DNA of 54,468 nt from an uncultured Lachnospiraceae bacterium (lineage in GTDB: Bacteria; Bacillota; Clostridia; Lachnospirales; Lachnospiraceae), in assembly GCA_910588755.1 (NCBI GenBank), contig CAJUQZ010000002.1:17701-72168 (forward strand). Direction: 5' to 3'. Position numbers and translations under genes: made by a program. The notes under the pieces are model-generated. The model saw only the letters and a program-made list of their open reading frames with translations, made no database searches and was not told the origin of the DNA. This document shows, piece by piece, positions 1 through 7,207 of the stretch (position 1 is its first letter; every line of letters starts with the position of its first letter).

Positions 1-538
1 TATTGGGGTTGAGCACAAGAAGCTCAAGGACATCAAACTCCTTTGCGGTGAGGTTGACCTCCTTTCCGTTGACATGCAGGCGCCTCCCCTCGCAGTCAAG
101 GCGTAGATCCCCCGCCTCTATGATCTGGGCCTTCTTCTCCTCTGGTTCTTTTGCCTTTGAGCCGGTTCTGCGTATGATCGCCTTGATCCTGGCCTTTACT
201 TCCAGGATATTGACCTCGAGAATGTTAAACGGTTTGGTGATATAGTCGTCAGCCCCGTACTCAAGTCCAAGGATCTTGTCCATATCCTCACCTTTTGCAG
301 TGAGCATGATGACCGGTACATCGGAAAATTCCCTGATCTGCTGGCACACTTCAAGTCCGGTCAGCTTCGGAAGCATGATATCCAGCAAAATAATATCGTA
401 TTTTTTGTTCCTTGCCATCTCGAGCGCTTCCTCGCCGTCATACGCGCACTCGACCTCCATATCATCCTGCTCAAGACTAAAACGCAGTCCCTTCACAATC
501 AGCTTCTCATCATCTACCACCAAAACCTTTTTTCCCAT
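1..538 (-). CDS. OmpR/PhoB-family response regulator (3' end off window)
   Basis: This is a two-component response regulator whose C-terminus runs off the left edge; about 179 residues are visible. The receiver domain has the acidic pair D9/D10, phosphoacceptor D53 in a LLDIMLP context, T80 (MLTAK) and K102 (ITKPF). A linker and the first half of a winged-helix DNA-binding domain follow (LTAKEFDVLELL). The ATG is preceded by a GGGAG ribosome binding site. Just after K102-P-F the residues NILEV occur twice in a row, which adds five residues to the usual receiver end. The comEA-like gene upstream ends 41 bases away on the same strand. The partner kinase, if any, would lie outside the window. 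The target genes cannot be inferred. Confidence 0.9.
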   Translation of the reverse strand, partial: MGKKVLVVDDEKLIVKGLRFSLEQDDMEVECAYDGEEALEMARNKKYDIILLDIMLPKLTGLEVCQQIREFSDVPVIMLTAKGEDMDKILGLEYGADDYITKPFNILEVNILEVKARIKAIIRRTGSKAKEPEEKKAQIIEAGDLRLDCEGRRLHVNGKEVNLTAKEFDVLELLVLNPN

Positions 539-579
539 TGCCTCTGAATCTCCCAACCTTATATTGCTATATCTTATTT

Positions 580-1443
580 TTATATCGTAATCTTATCTTT
601 TATCTTTGCAAATAGTCCGTCCTTGATACCGTCCACCTTCTTGATCTCATCGATGCTCTCAAAGCTGCCATGCTTCTCCCTGTATTCAACGATCGCCTGC
701 GCCCGACCTTCCCCGATGCCAGACACCGTCGTCAGCTCCACCACTGTGGCTGTATTGATATTGACAAGCCCTGTGTCCTTATCAGCTGTTCCCTGCACTA
801 CATTGCCTGACGGATATGTGTACGCTCCCGCCTCCTGCAGCGCCAGCGCTTCCTCCTGTGTCCATATCACGACCTGTTCTCCGTCCACGATCTGCCTTGC
901 CATATTGAGACAGTTCTCATCGGCCTCCGCAGTCAGTCCACCCGCTAACTCGACCGCCTCATACAGACGGCTTCCCTGCGCCAGATTGTACACGCCGGGG
1001 AGCACAACGGCCCCACACACATAGATATATACCTGCGGCTGTTTGTCCCCGTCCAGATTCGTACCTTTTGTTGTGCCTTCCGTGCCAACATTTGCTTCTC
1101 CTGTGCCTTTTGTACTATCTAAACCAGCGTCTGCTTTTCCTGCGCCTGTCGTACGCTCCAACCCAGCACCTGCCTGCGCTGTGCCTGTCGTGGCGTCCAA
1201 AAATGACACATCTGTCATATTTTTATCCAAACTTATCCCGTCAGGGGGCTGCACAGCTGCCTCCCCTGCCGCGAGCGCCATCGTGACGGTATCGCGCTCC
1301 GACGCGCAGCCGCCAAGAATAAACGGATCCAGCAGCGAAGCAATCCATACGAACAATACACAGACTAATTTTTTTCCCACTATGCAATTTTTTTTCTGAT
1401 AAACGTTTTTTTCCTGATGAATTTTTATTCTGTTTTGTAACAT
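580..1443 (-). CDS. comEA: ComEA-like SLBB / helix-hairpin-helix lipoprotein
   Basis: This is a DNA-uptake-type protein of 287 residues. The N-terminus is basic and then hydrophobic, ending in a GGC lipobox-like site (residues about 44-46), so it may be a surface lipoprotein. A glycine/threonine-rich linker (about 85-130) is built from 13-residue repeats. An SLBB domain follows (QVYIYVCGAV...), then a C-terminal double helix-hairpin-helix (VNINTA...LTTVSGIGEGRAQAI...VDGIKDGLF) of the kind that binds double-stranded DNA in ComEA. ComEA family proteins hold incoming DNA at the cell surface during transformation. No other competence gene lies nearby. An AAGGAG site sits 11 bases before the ATG. 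Confidence 0.85.
   Translation of the reverse strand: MLQNRIKIHQEKNVYQKKNCIVGKKLVCVLFVWIASLLDPFILGGCASERDTVTMALAAGEAAVQPPDGISLDKNMTDVSFLDATTGTAQAGAGLERTTGAGKADAGLDSTKGTGEANVGTEGTTKGTNLDGDKQPQVYIYVCGAVVLPGVYNLAQGSRLYEAVELAGGLTAEADENCLNMARQIVDGEQVVIWTQEEALALQEAGAYTYPSGNVVQGTADKDTGLVNINTATVVELTTVSGIGEGRAQAIVEYREKHGSFESIDEIKKVDGIKDGLFAKIKDKITI
1063..1200. repeat. 39-bp tandem repeat inside comEA linker
   Basis: Roughly three and a half degenerate 39-bp units, with starts near 1063, 1102, 1141 and 1180, encode the 13-residue repeats of the ComEA linker (TTGAGKADAGLDS-like). The in-frame period means copy-number change would alter linker length without breaking the frame. Confidence 0.75.
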
Positions 1444-1491
1444 GGATATCCATACTCCTTTTCAGAGCCCCTCTATGCATACCCACTCATT

Positions 1492-1520
1492 ATTTTATGC
1501 CAAAATGAAATTTATTACAA
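1492..1520 (-). promoter_or_regulatory. sigma-A promoter for comEA-like gene
   Basis: On the minus strand a TTGTAA -35 box (1515-1520) and a TAAAAT -10 box (1492-1497) are separated by 17 bases. Transcription would start near 1485, about 40 bases before the comEA-like ATG. Confidence 0.55.
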
Positions 1521-1545
1521 GTGCGAATTTTGACATTTCAAATAC

Positions 1546-2775
1546 CTATTTTGCCTGGCTGCAAAATTGAAATGCCCGCTCCGCGATCGCAGGACTCTGT
1601 GCGAACAGGCGGATTGCCGCCCTGAGTGCCACTTCTGTTATCTGTGGCCCGGCTGATAAAGACGGCTCCCTCTCAGCTGATGCCCTGACCGGAGGGCGCG
1701 CCTCCTTGCGATGCCCGGCCATATCCGACGCCTCTGCCGCCTTGATCGTCCGGACATACTCCGCCTTGCCGCTTTGTCTTTCTGCCTCGCTCCCGGTCAA
1801 TACGGCCCTGACTGCGCTGGCGGCAAAACTGTTTAACTGCCTGAAATAATGTATGACCTTTGCATAGTCACTGACCTGCTCCAGAAAACAGCGTCCATAT
1901 GCTTCCAGCTCCAGATTCGCTGTTGAGACAGCCTGCAGGCACAGCTTGCACTCGCCGTTGATGTCAGACGCCTCCATCAGAATATCCGGGCGCTGTTTCA
2001 ACACGGCCTCAAAATACGCCTTCGCCCCGGCTGCATCCCTCTTCTGAAAAAAGTCCGCCATCTTTCTTGTGACCTCTTTTGTCTCCTGTTTCTCCCCGAT
2101 CACCGCTACCCTGCACTCAAACGCCTTAAGCTTGTTTGCCTGCACCCACACATACAGCAGAAACTCGGAGATAAATCCAAATACACGTTTGTGGTAGTCA
2201 TCCTCAAAGGTCAGGTCAATGCGCTGCTGCAGCTCAAAAAAAATCGAAAACAGCCATTCGCAGTACGCGTCATACAGTTCCTTCTTAGCCACCATAATAT
2301 TGCCAAAATACGTCTTATTCTGATGCACCAGACGGACAAACGCCTCGTGGCAGGCCGGATCGCGCGCCGCGATGATGCGCCCTGTCTCGTCTAGGGTTTC
2401 TACCTTGTGGTGGGCGCCAAAGCCATCCCGGTAAGAACCTGGAAGCTCGAGCTGCTTTGTCGTGACAATATCATAATCCGCAAGAATCCGTTCATACTCT
2501 GCCTCCGAGAAGGCATACCCCGCCTCACTTGTGAGAAAACGCCGGTAGTGGCATACGCCCACTATATCCGCGGCTCTGTAATTTTTCCACACCCAGTAGA
2601 CCCCTGAAAGCTCCGCGTAGTAACCGTTCAGCGCCGATATATTGTCGCCGGTATCGTCCCCTAAGTACCCGAAATCCTCCTTTGCATTCCTGTGTCCGAC
2701 GTGGAGCGGTACGTACATCGGATCGCCGGGAACCTCAAAACGCTTGTGCGTCATCGCAAATATTTTCACTGACAT
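1546..2775 (-). CDS. DUF4422 domain protein, probable glycosyltransferase
   Basis: Residues 1-240 match the DUF4422 family, found in capsule and exopolysaccharide loci and regarded as glycosyltransferase-like (IFAMTHKRFEVP..., DNIS..N..YAELSGVYWVWKN, VGVCHYRRFL, H-NKTYFGNIMVAKKELYDAYCEWLF). The C-terminal 170 residues are less conserved and unassigned. I chose the ATG at 2775 over an upstream in-frame ATG because AAGGAG (2785-2790) sits nine bases before it. No other polysaccharide gene is adjacent, so the acceptor is unknown. Protein length is 409 residues. Confidence 0.8.
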   Translation of the reverse strand: MSVKIFAMTHKRFEVPGDPMYVPLHVGHRNAKEDFGYLGDDTGDNISALNGYYAELSGVYWVWKNYRAADIVGVCHYRRFLTSEAGYAFSEAEYERILADYDIVTTKQLELPGSYRDGFGAHHKVETLDETGRIIAARDPACHEAFVRLVHQNKTYFGNIMVAKKELYDAYCEWLFSIFFELQQRIDLTFEDDYHKRVFGFISEFLLYVWVQANKLKAFECRVAVIGEKQETKEVTRKMADFFQKRDAAGAKAYFEAVLKQRPDILMEASDINGECKLCLQAVSTANLELEAYGRCFLEQVSDYAKVIHYFRQLNSFAASAVRAVLTGSEAERQSGKAEYVRTIKAAEASDMAGHRKEARPPVRASAEREPSLSAGPQITEVALRAAIRLFAQSPAIAERAFQFCSQAK

Positions 2776-2857
2776 AATCGTTGTCTCCTTTAAAAATACA
2801 AAAAACACTTGCCATTTATGCCTGTATTATGTTAGGCTTATAAAGTTGTGTGTCTGC

Positions 2858-2951
2858 TGACTGACACCGCTACACTCTATCCATCCAGAGATGAGACACG
2901 ATGACCGCATGTTTTCTGACTGAATAGAGCACTGGAATGTGTTTGAAACAG
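2858..2951. repeat. short degenerate copy of the MITE-like repeat family
   Basis: Both ends resemble the termini of the larger palindromic element at 49822-50022. The left part reads CTCTATCCATCCAGAGATGA (from 2875). The right part, read on the minus strand, begins TTTCAAACAC and then CAGTGCTCTATTCAGTCAGA. The two ends are inverted relative to each other and only about 40 bases lie between them, as in an internally deleted derivative. No coding potential was seen. Confidence 0.5.
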
Positions 2952-2973
2952 ACTCTGCATATTATTATATAAT
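2943..2973 (+). promoter_or_regulatory. possible promoter for the 138-residue membrane protein gene
   Basis: TTGAAA at 2943-2948 is followed by TATATA (17-base spacer) or TATAAT at 2968-2973 (19-base spacer). The -35 box lies inside the right end of the short repeat element. Confidence 0.35.
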
Positions 2974-2991
2974 CATAGGAGGATTTGCACA

Positions 2992-3408
2992 ATGCAAAAG
3001 ACAAATTTAGGAATTTCTGTTGCCCTCATGGGTGCCGGGCTTTATTTCCTGGGCCTGTTTAGTTTTATCCCTGCATTCCTGCTTGCAGCATACGTGCTGC
3101 TGCGCGAGGAGAGTGCGTGGCTGAAGAGAAATGCCATCAGAATGGTCGTCATCGTGATCGGCTTTTATGTGCTGCATGTGGGCGTTGACCTGCTTCAGGA
3201 GATCTGGGGTGTCGTCAACTGTATCCTGGGATGGATTCCGTTTTTAAACTTACACTTTAGTTTCCCGCTGAACCTGGACAGCATCGCAAACTATATTATT
3301 TCATTTCTTGAAAATATTGTGTTGCTCCTGAGCGGATTCAAGGCGCTGTCCGGCAACATGATTAAAGTGGACTTCGCTGACAAGCTGCTGTCCAAACATC
3401 TTGATTAG
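2992..3408 (+). CDS. small integral membrane protein, unknown function
   Basis: A 138-residue protein with about four hydrophobic segments: residues 7-35 (two closely spaced helices), 49-68 and 95-118. A charged RREESAWLKRN segment separates the first helices from the third. The domain is common in Lachnospiraceae as an uncharacterised membrane protein, but I do not recognise a named function. TAGGAGG lies ten bases before the ATG. The gene stands alone, convergent with the hydrogenase operon, and ends at a strong bidirectional terminator. Confidence 0.8.
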   Translation: MQKTNLGISVALMGAGLYFLGLFSFIPAFLLAAYVLLREESAWLKRNAIRMVVIVIGFYVLHVGVDLLQEIWGVVNCILGWIPFLNLHFSFPLNLDSIANYIISFLENIVLLLSGFKALSGNMIKVDFADKLLSKHLD

Positions 3409-3455
3409 TACTTAGAAACTTGGTAATACCGAAACGTGTTTGCCCGTGTGCATTC

Positions 3456-3482
3456 AAAAAACAGCCCATAGGGCTGTTTTTT
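3456..3482. terminator. bidirectional rho-independent terminator
   Basis: A 12-bp perfect stem (AAAAAACAGCCC / GGGCTGTTTTTT) with a three-base loop has A-runs on one side and T-runs on the other. It serves both the plus-strand membrane protein gene and the minus-strand hydrogenase gene. Confidence 0.9.
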
Positions 3483-3498
3483 GATTCGTTAGTTCATA

Positions 3499-5238
3499 CT
3501 AACCGGTCGGCATCTTCCATGCCTGATGATCCGTGTGCAGCAGCATGTGCGCCTTGTGGGACAGAGGTTTTTCCATGAACTCCTCATAGAGCCGCTGCAC
3601 GTCCTTATTCTCGTGTGAGAACCGCACAGGCGCTGTCTCGTCAAGTGTCCGCAGGTTTTCGCTCCTTGGCGTCGCAAGCTCGTGTCCGTCCCTGATTGGC
3701 TGTCCGCCGCCGCCGACACAGCCGCCGGGACACGCCATAACCTCCACAAAATCATAGTGGACTTCGCCGCGCTCCAAGGCGTCAATCAGCGCCCTTGTGT
3801 TGCCAAGGCCGTTCACGACGGCCGTTTTGACCACCATATCCCGGATGTGAAATTCGGCTTCCTTCCATCCTGGCTCCTCGCGCGTGCTCCGGACTGACGC
3901 AAAAGCGTCCGCATCGGGATTTTCGCCCGTGATGAGATAGTGCGCAGAGCGCAGCGCCGCTTCCATGACGCCGCCGGTCGTGCCAAAGATCACGCCGGCG
4001 CCCGTTGTGCCCGCCATCGGATCATCGCACGGGATGTCCTCGAGCTTTTCGGGATCAATGTGCGCCATGCGGATCATGCGCGTCAGCTCCCTGGTTGTCA
4101 GTACGATATCGACATCGTTCCCGGCATACTCCTCATAAAAGAGCTCCATATTGCGCTCGCCCTTTTTCGCGACACAGGGCATGATGGATACAGTCACCAT
4201 ATCCTCGGGCCGAACGCCGATCTTCTTTGCAAAATACGTCTTCATCACCGCGCCGAACATCTGCTGCGGCGACTTTGCCGTGGAAAGGCGCGACATCAGA
4301 TGCGGGTACTGTGATTTCACAAAACGCACCCACCCCGGGCAGCATGAGGTGAACATGGGCATCTGCTTTGTATCACCTTTCGAAAAGCGCTCCACAAACT
4401 CACTGCCCTCCTCCATGATCGTGAGATCGGCAGAAAAAACGGTGTCAAACACATAGTCAAATCCTATTTTTTTCAGTGCGTCCGCGATCTTTCCCATCGT
4501 GGCCGTATCGCCCGGCAAGCCGAACACCTCGCCCCACGCGGCGCGCACCGCGGGCGCCACCTGCACGACGGTGACTTTCTTCTGATTCTCGATTGCCCAC
4601 CATGCTTTCTCCGTGTCATCGCGCTCCCGGAGCGCACCCACAGGGCAATGCGTGATGCACTGGCCGCAGAGGGTGCAGTCGGATGCCTCAATCGTCCTGT
4701 TTCCGGACACATACACGCCGGTGCGCGAGCCGGTTCCCTCCACGTCCCACACTTTGATGCCCTGCACCTTGTCGCAGATGGAGATGCAGCGCATGCACTT
4801 GATGCACTTGTCATTGTCGCGGAGCAGCGGAAAGTTTTTGTTCCACACAAGCGGCGTCAGTTCCTTCTCATATGGCACGTCAAGAATATTCAGATCCCTT
4901 GTTATGGTCTGCAGGGAACAGTTCCTGTTTCTGGCGCAGGTCACACAGTTGCTGTTGTGCTGCGACAGGATCAGCTCCACGGTCTTCTTGCGGTTTCTTC
5001 GGACTTTTGGGCTGTTGGTGTACACGATCATACCCTCCTCCGCCTTGTTGTTGCAGGACGTGACGAGCTTCTCCCGGCCCTCGATCTCCACAACGCACAC
5101 GCGGCAGGCGCCGATCTCATTGATATCTTTTAAAAAGCACAGCTTCGGAATCGGAATGCCCGCGAGATTGGCCGCGTCCATAATGGTGCTGCCCTCCGGC
5201 ACCTCGATTGCTCTCTGGTCGATTGTAAGTTTTACCAT
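3499..5238 (-). CDS. [FeFe] hydrogenase catalytic subunit
   Basis: This enzyme catalyses reversible proton reduction to H2 and is probably cytoplasmic. Of 579 residues, the N-terminus carries a [2Fe-2S] ferredoxin fold (C34, C45, C48, C62), a His-ligated [4Fe-4S] site (H94, C98, C101, C107) and two [4Fe-4S] clusters (C145-C155 and C188-C198). The H-domain follows with all three signatures: TSCCPGW (C299, C300), MPCVAKKGE (M353, C355) and MACPGGCVGGGGQP (C503, C507). All catalytic residues are present and the numbering nearly matches Clostridium CpI. The start overlaps the stop of the upstream fusion gene by seven bases, so the two are translationally coupled. Unlike HydABC bifurcating enzymes, no full NuoE/NuoF partners are present. 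The maturases HydEFG are not in the window. Confidence 0.95.
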   Translation of the reverse strand: MVKLTIDQRAIEVPEGSTIMDAANLAGIPIPKLCFLKDINEIGACRVCVVEIEGREKLVTSCNNKAEEGMIVYTNSPKVRRNRKKTVELILSQHNSNCVTCARNRNCSLQTITRDLNILDVPYEKELTPLVWNKNFPLLRDNDKCIKCMRCISICDKVQGIKVWDVEGTGSRTGVYVSGNRTIEASDCTLCGQCITHCPVGALRERDDTEKAWWAIENQKKVTVVQVAPAVRAAWGEVFGLPGDTATMGKIADALKKIGFDYVFDTVFSADLTIMEEGSEFVERFSKGDTKQMPMFTSCCPGWVRFVKSQYPHLMSRLSTAKSPQQMFGAVMKTYFAKKIGVRPEDMVTVSIMPCVAKKGERNMELFYEEYAGNDVDIVLTTRELTRMIRMAHIDPEKLEDIPCDDPMAGTTGAGVIFGTTGGVMEAALRSAHYLITGENPDADAFASVRSTREEPGWKEAEFHIRDMVVKTAVVNGLGNTRALIDALERGEVHYDFVEVMACPGGCVGGGGQPIRDGHELATPRSENLRTLDETAPVRFSHENKDVQRLYEEFMEKPLSHKAHMLLHTDHQAWKMPTG

Positions 5239-7064
5239 ACCGTCTCTCGTCCTCCTTTGAATATTCCATATCCGAAATGGTCACAGCGAAGGCACCTCGA
5301 AGCCTCCTGCCTGCACTCTGCCTCCGACATCGGAAGCTCCACGCCCTCAAAGTCACACACCCGCTGGCACGCCTCTCTCTCTGTCATGTTGACGCGCCCG
5401 CATGGATTCCTGTCCGACATGTCCGGCGACGGCACATCGACATCGCTCTGGATCACATGGTGGAATCCTAAATACTCGTCAATGTTGGCCGCGATCACTT
5501 TCGCCGCCCCGATCGCCCGGATCACCGTCGCAGGCCCCGTCGCGCAGTCGCCGCCCGCAAACACTCCCGGGAGCATGTCAAACCCGCCGTGCCGCTCGGT
5601 CTGTATCACGCCTCTGCTGACGGGCACGCCCGCGTCCGCAAAATGCTGCGACTCAATATCCTGACCAATCGCCACGATCACCGTCGTACATGGAATCAGG
5701 ATATCCGCCTCACCGGTGTCCTTCACACTCGCGCGTCCATTCTTCATTGCGCTGATCATCTGCGGCCGCACCCACAAACCCTTTGCGCTGTATTCCTTGT
5801 CTGTCTCAATCCGCACCGGCGCCCTGAGTGTCGCCACCTCCACGCCCTCCGCAATCGCGCCCTCGATCTCATCATGAAGCGCTGTCATGTCCGCGACACG
5901 CCTTCGGTACACGATGGTCACTTTCTTCGCGTCAAGTCGAACTGCTGTTCTAACCGCGTCCATCGACACATTCCCGCCGCCGACGACACAGACCTCCTGT
6001 CCCTTTAAGTCAATCGCCTTTCCTTTTCCCACATCGCGCAGAAACTGCACCGCAGAAATCACACCGTCCGCGTCCTCGCCCTCGACGCCAAGCTTTTTGT
6101 CCGTGCTCGCACCGATTGTGATGAGCACGGCATCGTACTGTTCGCGCAGCGCATTGATCGTGATGTCAACGCCGATCTGCAGCCCGTGCTTCACCTGCAC
6201 GCCTGTCTCTAGAATCGCGTTGATATCATCGTCCAGCCTGTCCTTGGGCAGCCTGTAGTTTGGTATGCCGTAGCGGAGCATGCCGCCCAGCTTGGGAAGC
6301 ATCTCGTACACGACCACCTGATGCCCCATCAGCTGCAGGTAGTACGCGGCGCTCAGACCGCCCGGGCCCCCGCCTACAATCGCCACTTTTTTGCCGGTGG
6401 ACGGCTGGCACTCCGGCGGCGCGACTTTTCCGGCAAGATCCGCCGCCATGCGCTTCAGTCCCCTGATATTGATGGCATCGTCGATCATATTCCTGCGGCA
6501 TCTCGCCTCACAGGGATGCTCACAGATAAACCCGCAGGTGGTGGGGAACGGATTGTCCTTTCTGATCAGTCGGATCGCGTCCTTGTACCTGCCTTCACGC
6601 ACCAGCGCTATGTAGCCCGGTATGTCCACGCCAGCCGGACACAGCGACACGCACGGAACCGGCTGCTGGTAATTGCAGCTGCAGCGCCCCCGCTCAATGT
6701 GCGACACATACTCGTCATGGAATCCGACCAGCCCTTTGTATACCATGTTCGCCGCCTCGTAGCCGATCGCACAGTCGGCGGACTCCATAATGCTAAGCGC
6801 CGTCTCCTCCATCTCGTCCAAAATCTCCATCGTGGCCTTCCCGTCCAGGACGGCCGCTATCATTCTGCCAAGCTGCCCAAGGCCGACACGGCAGGGCACG
6901 CATTTCCCGCATGTCTGCGCGTGGCACAGCTCCAGAAACGCCTTTGACATGTCTATGGGGCAAAGGCCCGACGGGCTCGCCTCAATCCTTCTCTCCAGAT
7001 CCTTATAGAGCTGCTCCACGACGATTTGCGCCCTATTTGGCATGGGAATCTCAAGTCTGCTCAT
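5232..7064 (-). CDS. NuoF-type Fe-S / GltD-like NAD(P)H oxidoreductase fusion
   Basis: This 610-residue flavoprotein is probably the electron-transfer partner of the hydrogenase. Residues 1-115 resemble only the C-terminal iron-sulfur region of NuoF/HydB (CGKCVPCRVG, with C52, C55, C58 and C98). Residues 125-600 resemble glutamate synthase small subunit / NfnB: an N-terminal cysteine-rich Fe-S domain, a FAD fold (GGGPGG at 231-236), an NAD(P)-binding fold (VVGGGNVSMDA from 360), YRRR at 386-389 and a C-terminal FAD motif (GVFAGGDCATGP). The NuoF FMN/NADH domain itself is missing. A GAGGAGG site precedes the ATG. It is the first gene of the two-gene operon. Known GltD-linked [FeFe] hydrogenases (group A2 in the HydDB scheme, as I recall it) have this partner. 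Confidence 0.88.
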   Translation of the reverse strand: MSRLEIPMPNRAQIVVEQLYKDLERRIEASPSGLCPIDMSKAFLELCHAQTCGKCVPCRVGLGQLGRMIAAVLDGKATMEILDEMEETALSIMESADCAIGYEAANMVYKGLVGFHDEYVSHIERGRCSCNYQQPVPCVSLCPAGVDIPGYIALVREGRYKDAIRLIRKDNPFPTTCGFICEHPCEARCRRNMIDDAINIRGLKRMAADLAGKVAPPECQPSTGKKVAIVGGGPGGLSAAYYLQLMGHQVVVYEMLPKLGGMLRYGIPNYRLPKDRLDDDINAILETGVQVKHGLQIGVDITINALREQYDAVLITIGASTDKKLGVEGEDADGVISAVQFLRDVGKGKAIDLKGQEVCVVGGGNVSMDAVRTAVRLDAKKVTIVYRRRVADMTALHDEIEGAIAEGVEVATLRAPVRIETDKEYSAKGLWVRPQMISAMKNGRASVKDTGEADILIPCTTVIVAIGQDIESQHFADAGVPVSRGVIQTERHGGFDMLPGVFAGGDCATGPATVIRAIGAAKVIAANIDEYLGFHHVIQSDVDVPSPDMSDRNPCGRVNMTEREACQRVCDFEGVELPMSEAECRQEASRCLRCDHFGYGIFKGGRETVW

Positions 7065-7088
7065 TGACTACCTCCTCATTTTGTAAAA

Positions 7089-7122
7089 AGCATGTAAGAG
7101 ACTATGTAAGCTCTTACATGCT
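7089..7122. promoter_or_regulatory. inverted repeat at hydrogenase operon start site
   Basis: A 12-bp perfect inverted repeat (AGCATGTAAGAG / CTCTTACATGCT, ten-base loop) directly abuts the hydrogenase -10 box and spans the expected start site. CTTACAT occurs twice on the minus strand, so two alternative pairings are possible. A T-run follows on the minus strand, so it could also terminate ABC transcription. The position fits a repressor operator, and it does not match the Rex consensus. Confidence 0.55.
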
Positions 7123-7151
7123 ATTGTACACTCACTTTTTTGATTTGGCAA
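7123..7151 (-). promoter_or_regulatory. sigma-A promoter of the hydrogenase operon
   Basis: On the minus strand TTGCCA (7146-7151) and TACAAT (7123-7128) are separated by exactly 17 bases. Transcription would start near 7116, about 50 bases before the fusion gene ATG. Confidence 0.65.
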
Positions 7152-7207
7152 CCATTGATATTATTTAGACAAAGATACGAAGCATGGGGCTGCGCATAAA
7201 TACATAC

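Noticed and set aside
3682..3897. Antisense frames inside the hydrogenase and other GC-rich genes
   Set aside because: They are shadows of strongly conserved genes and have no ribosome sites.
7089..7122. Rex operator at the hydrogenase promoter
   Set aside because: The arms and spacing do not match the clostridial Rex consensus (TTGTTAA-N4-TTAACAA).
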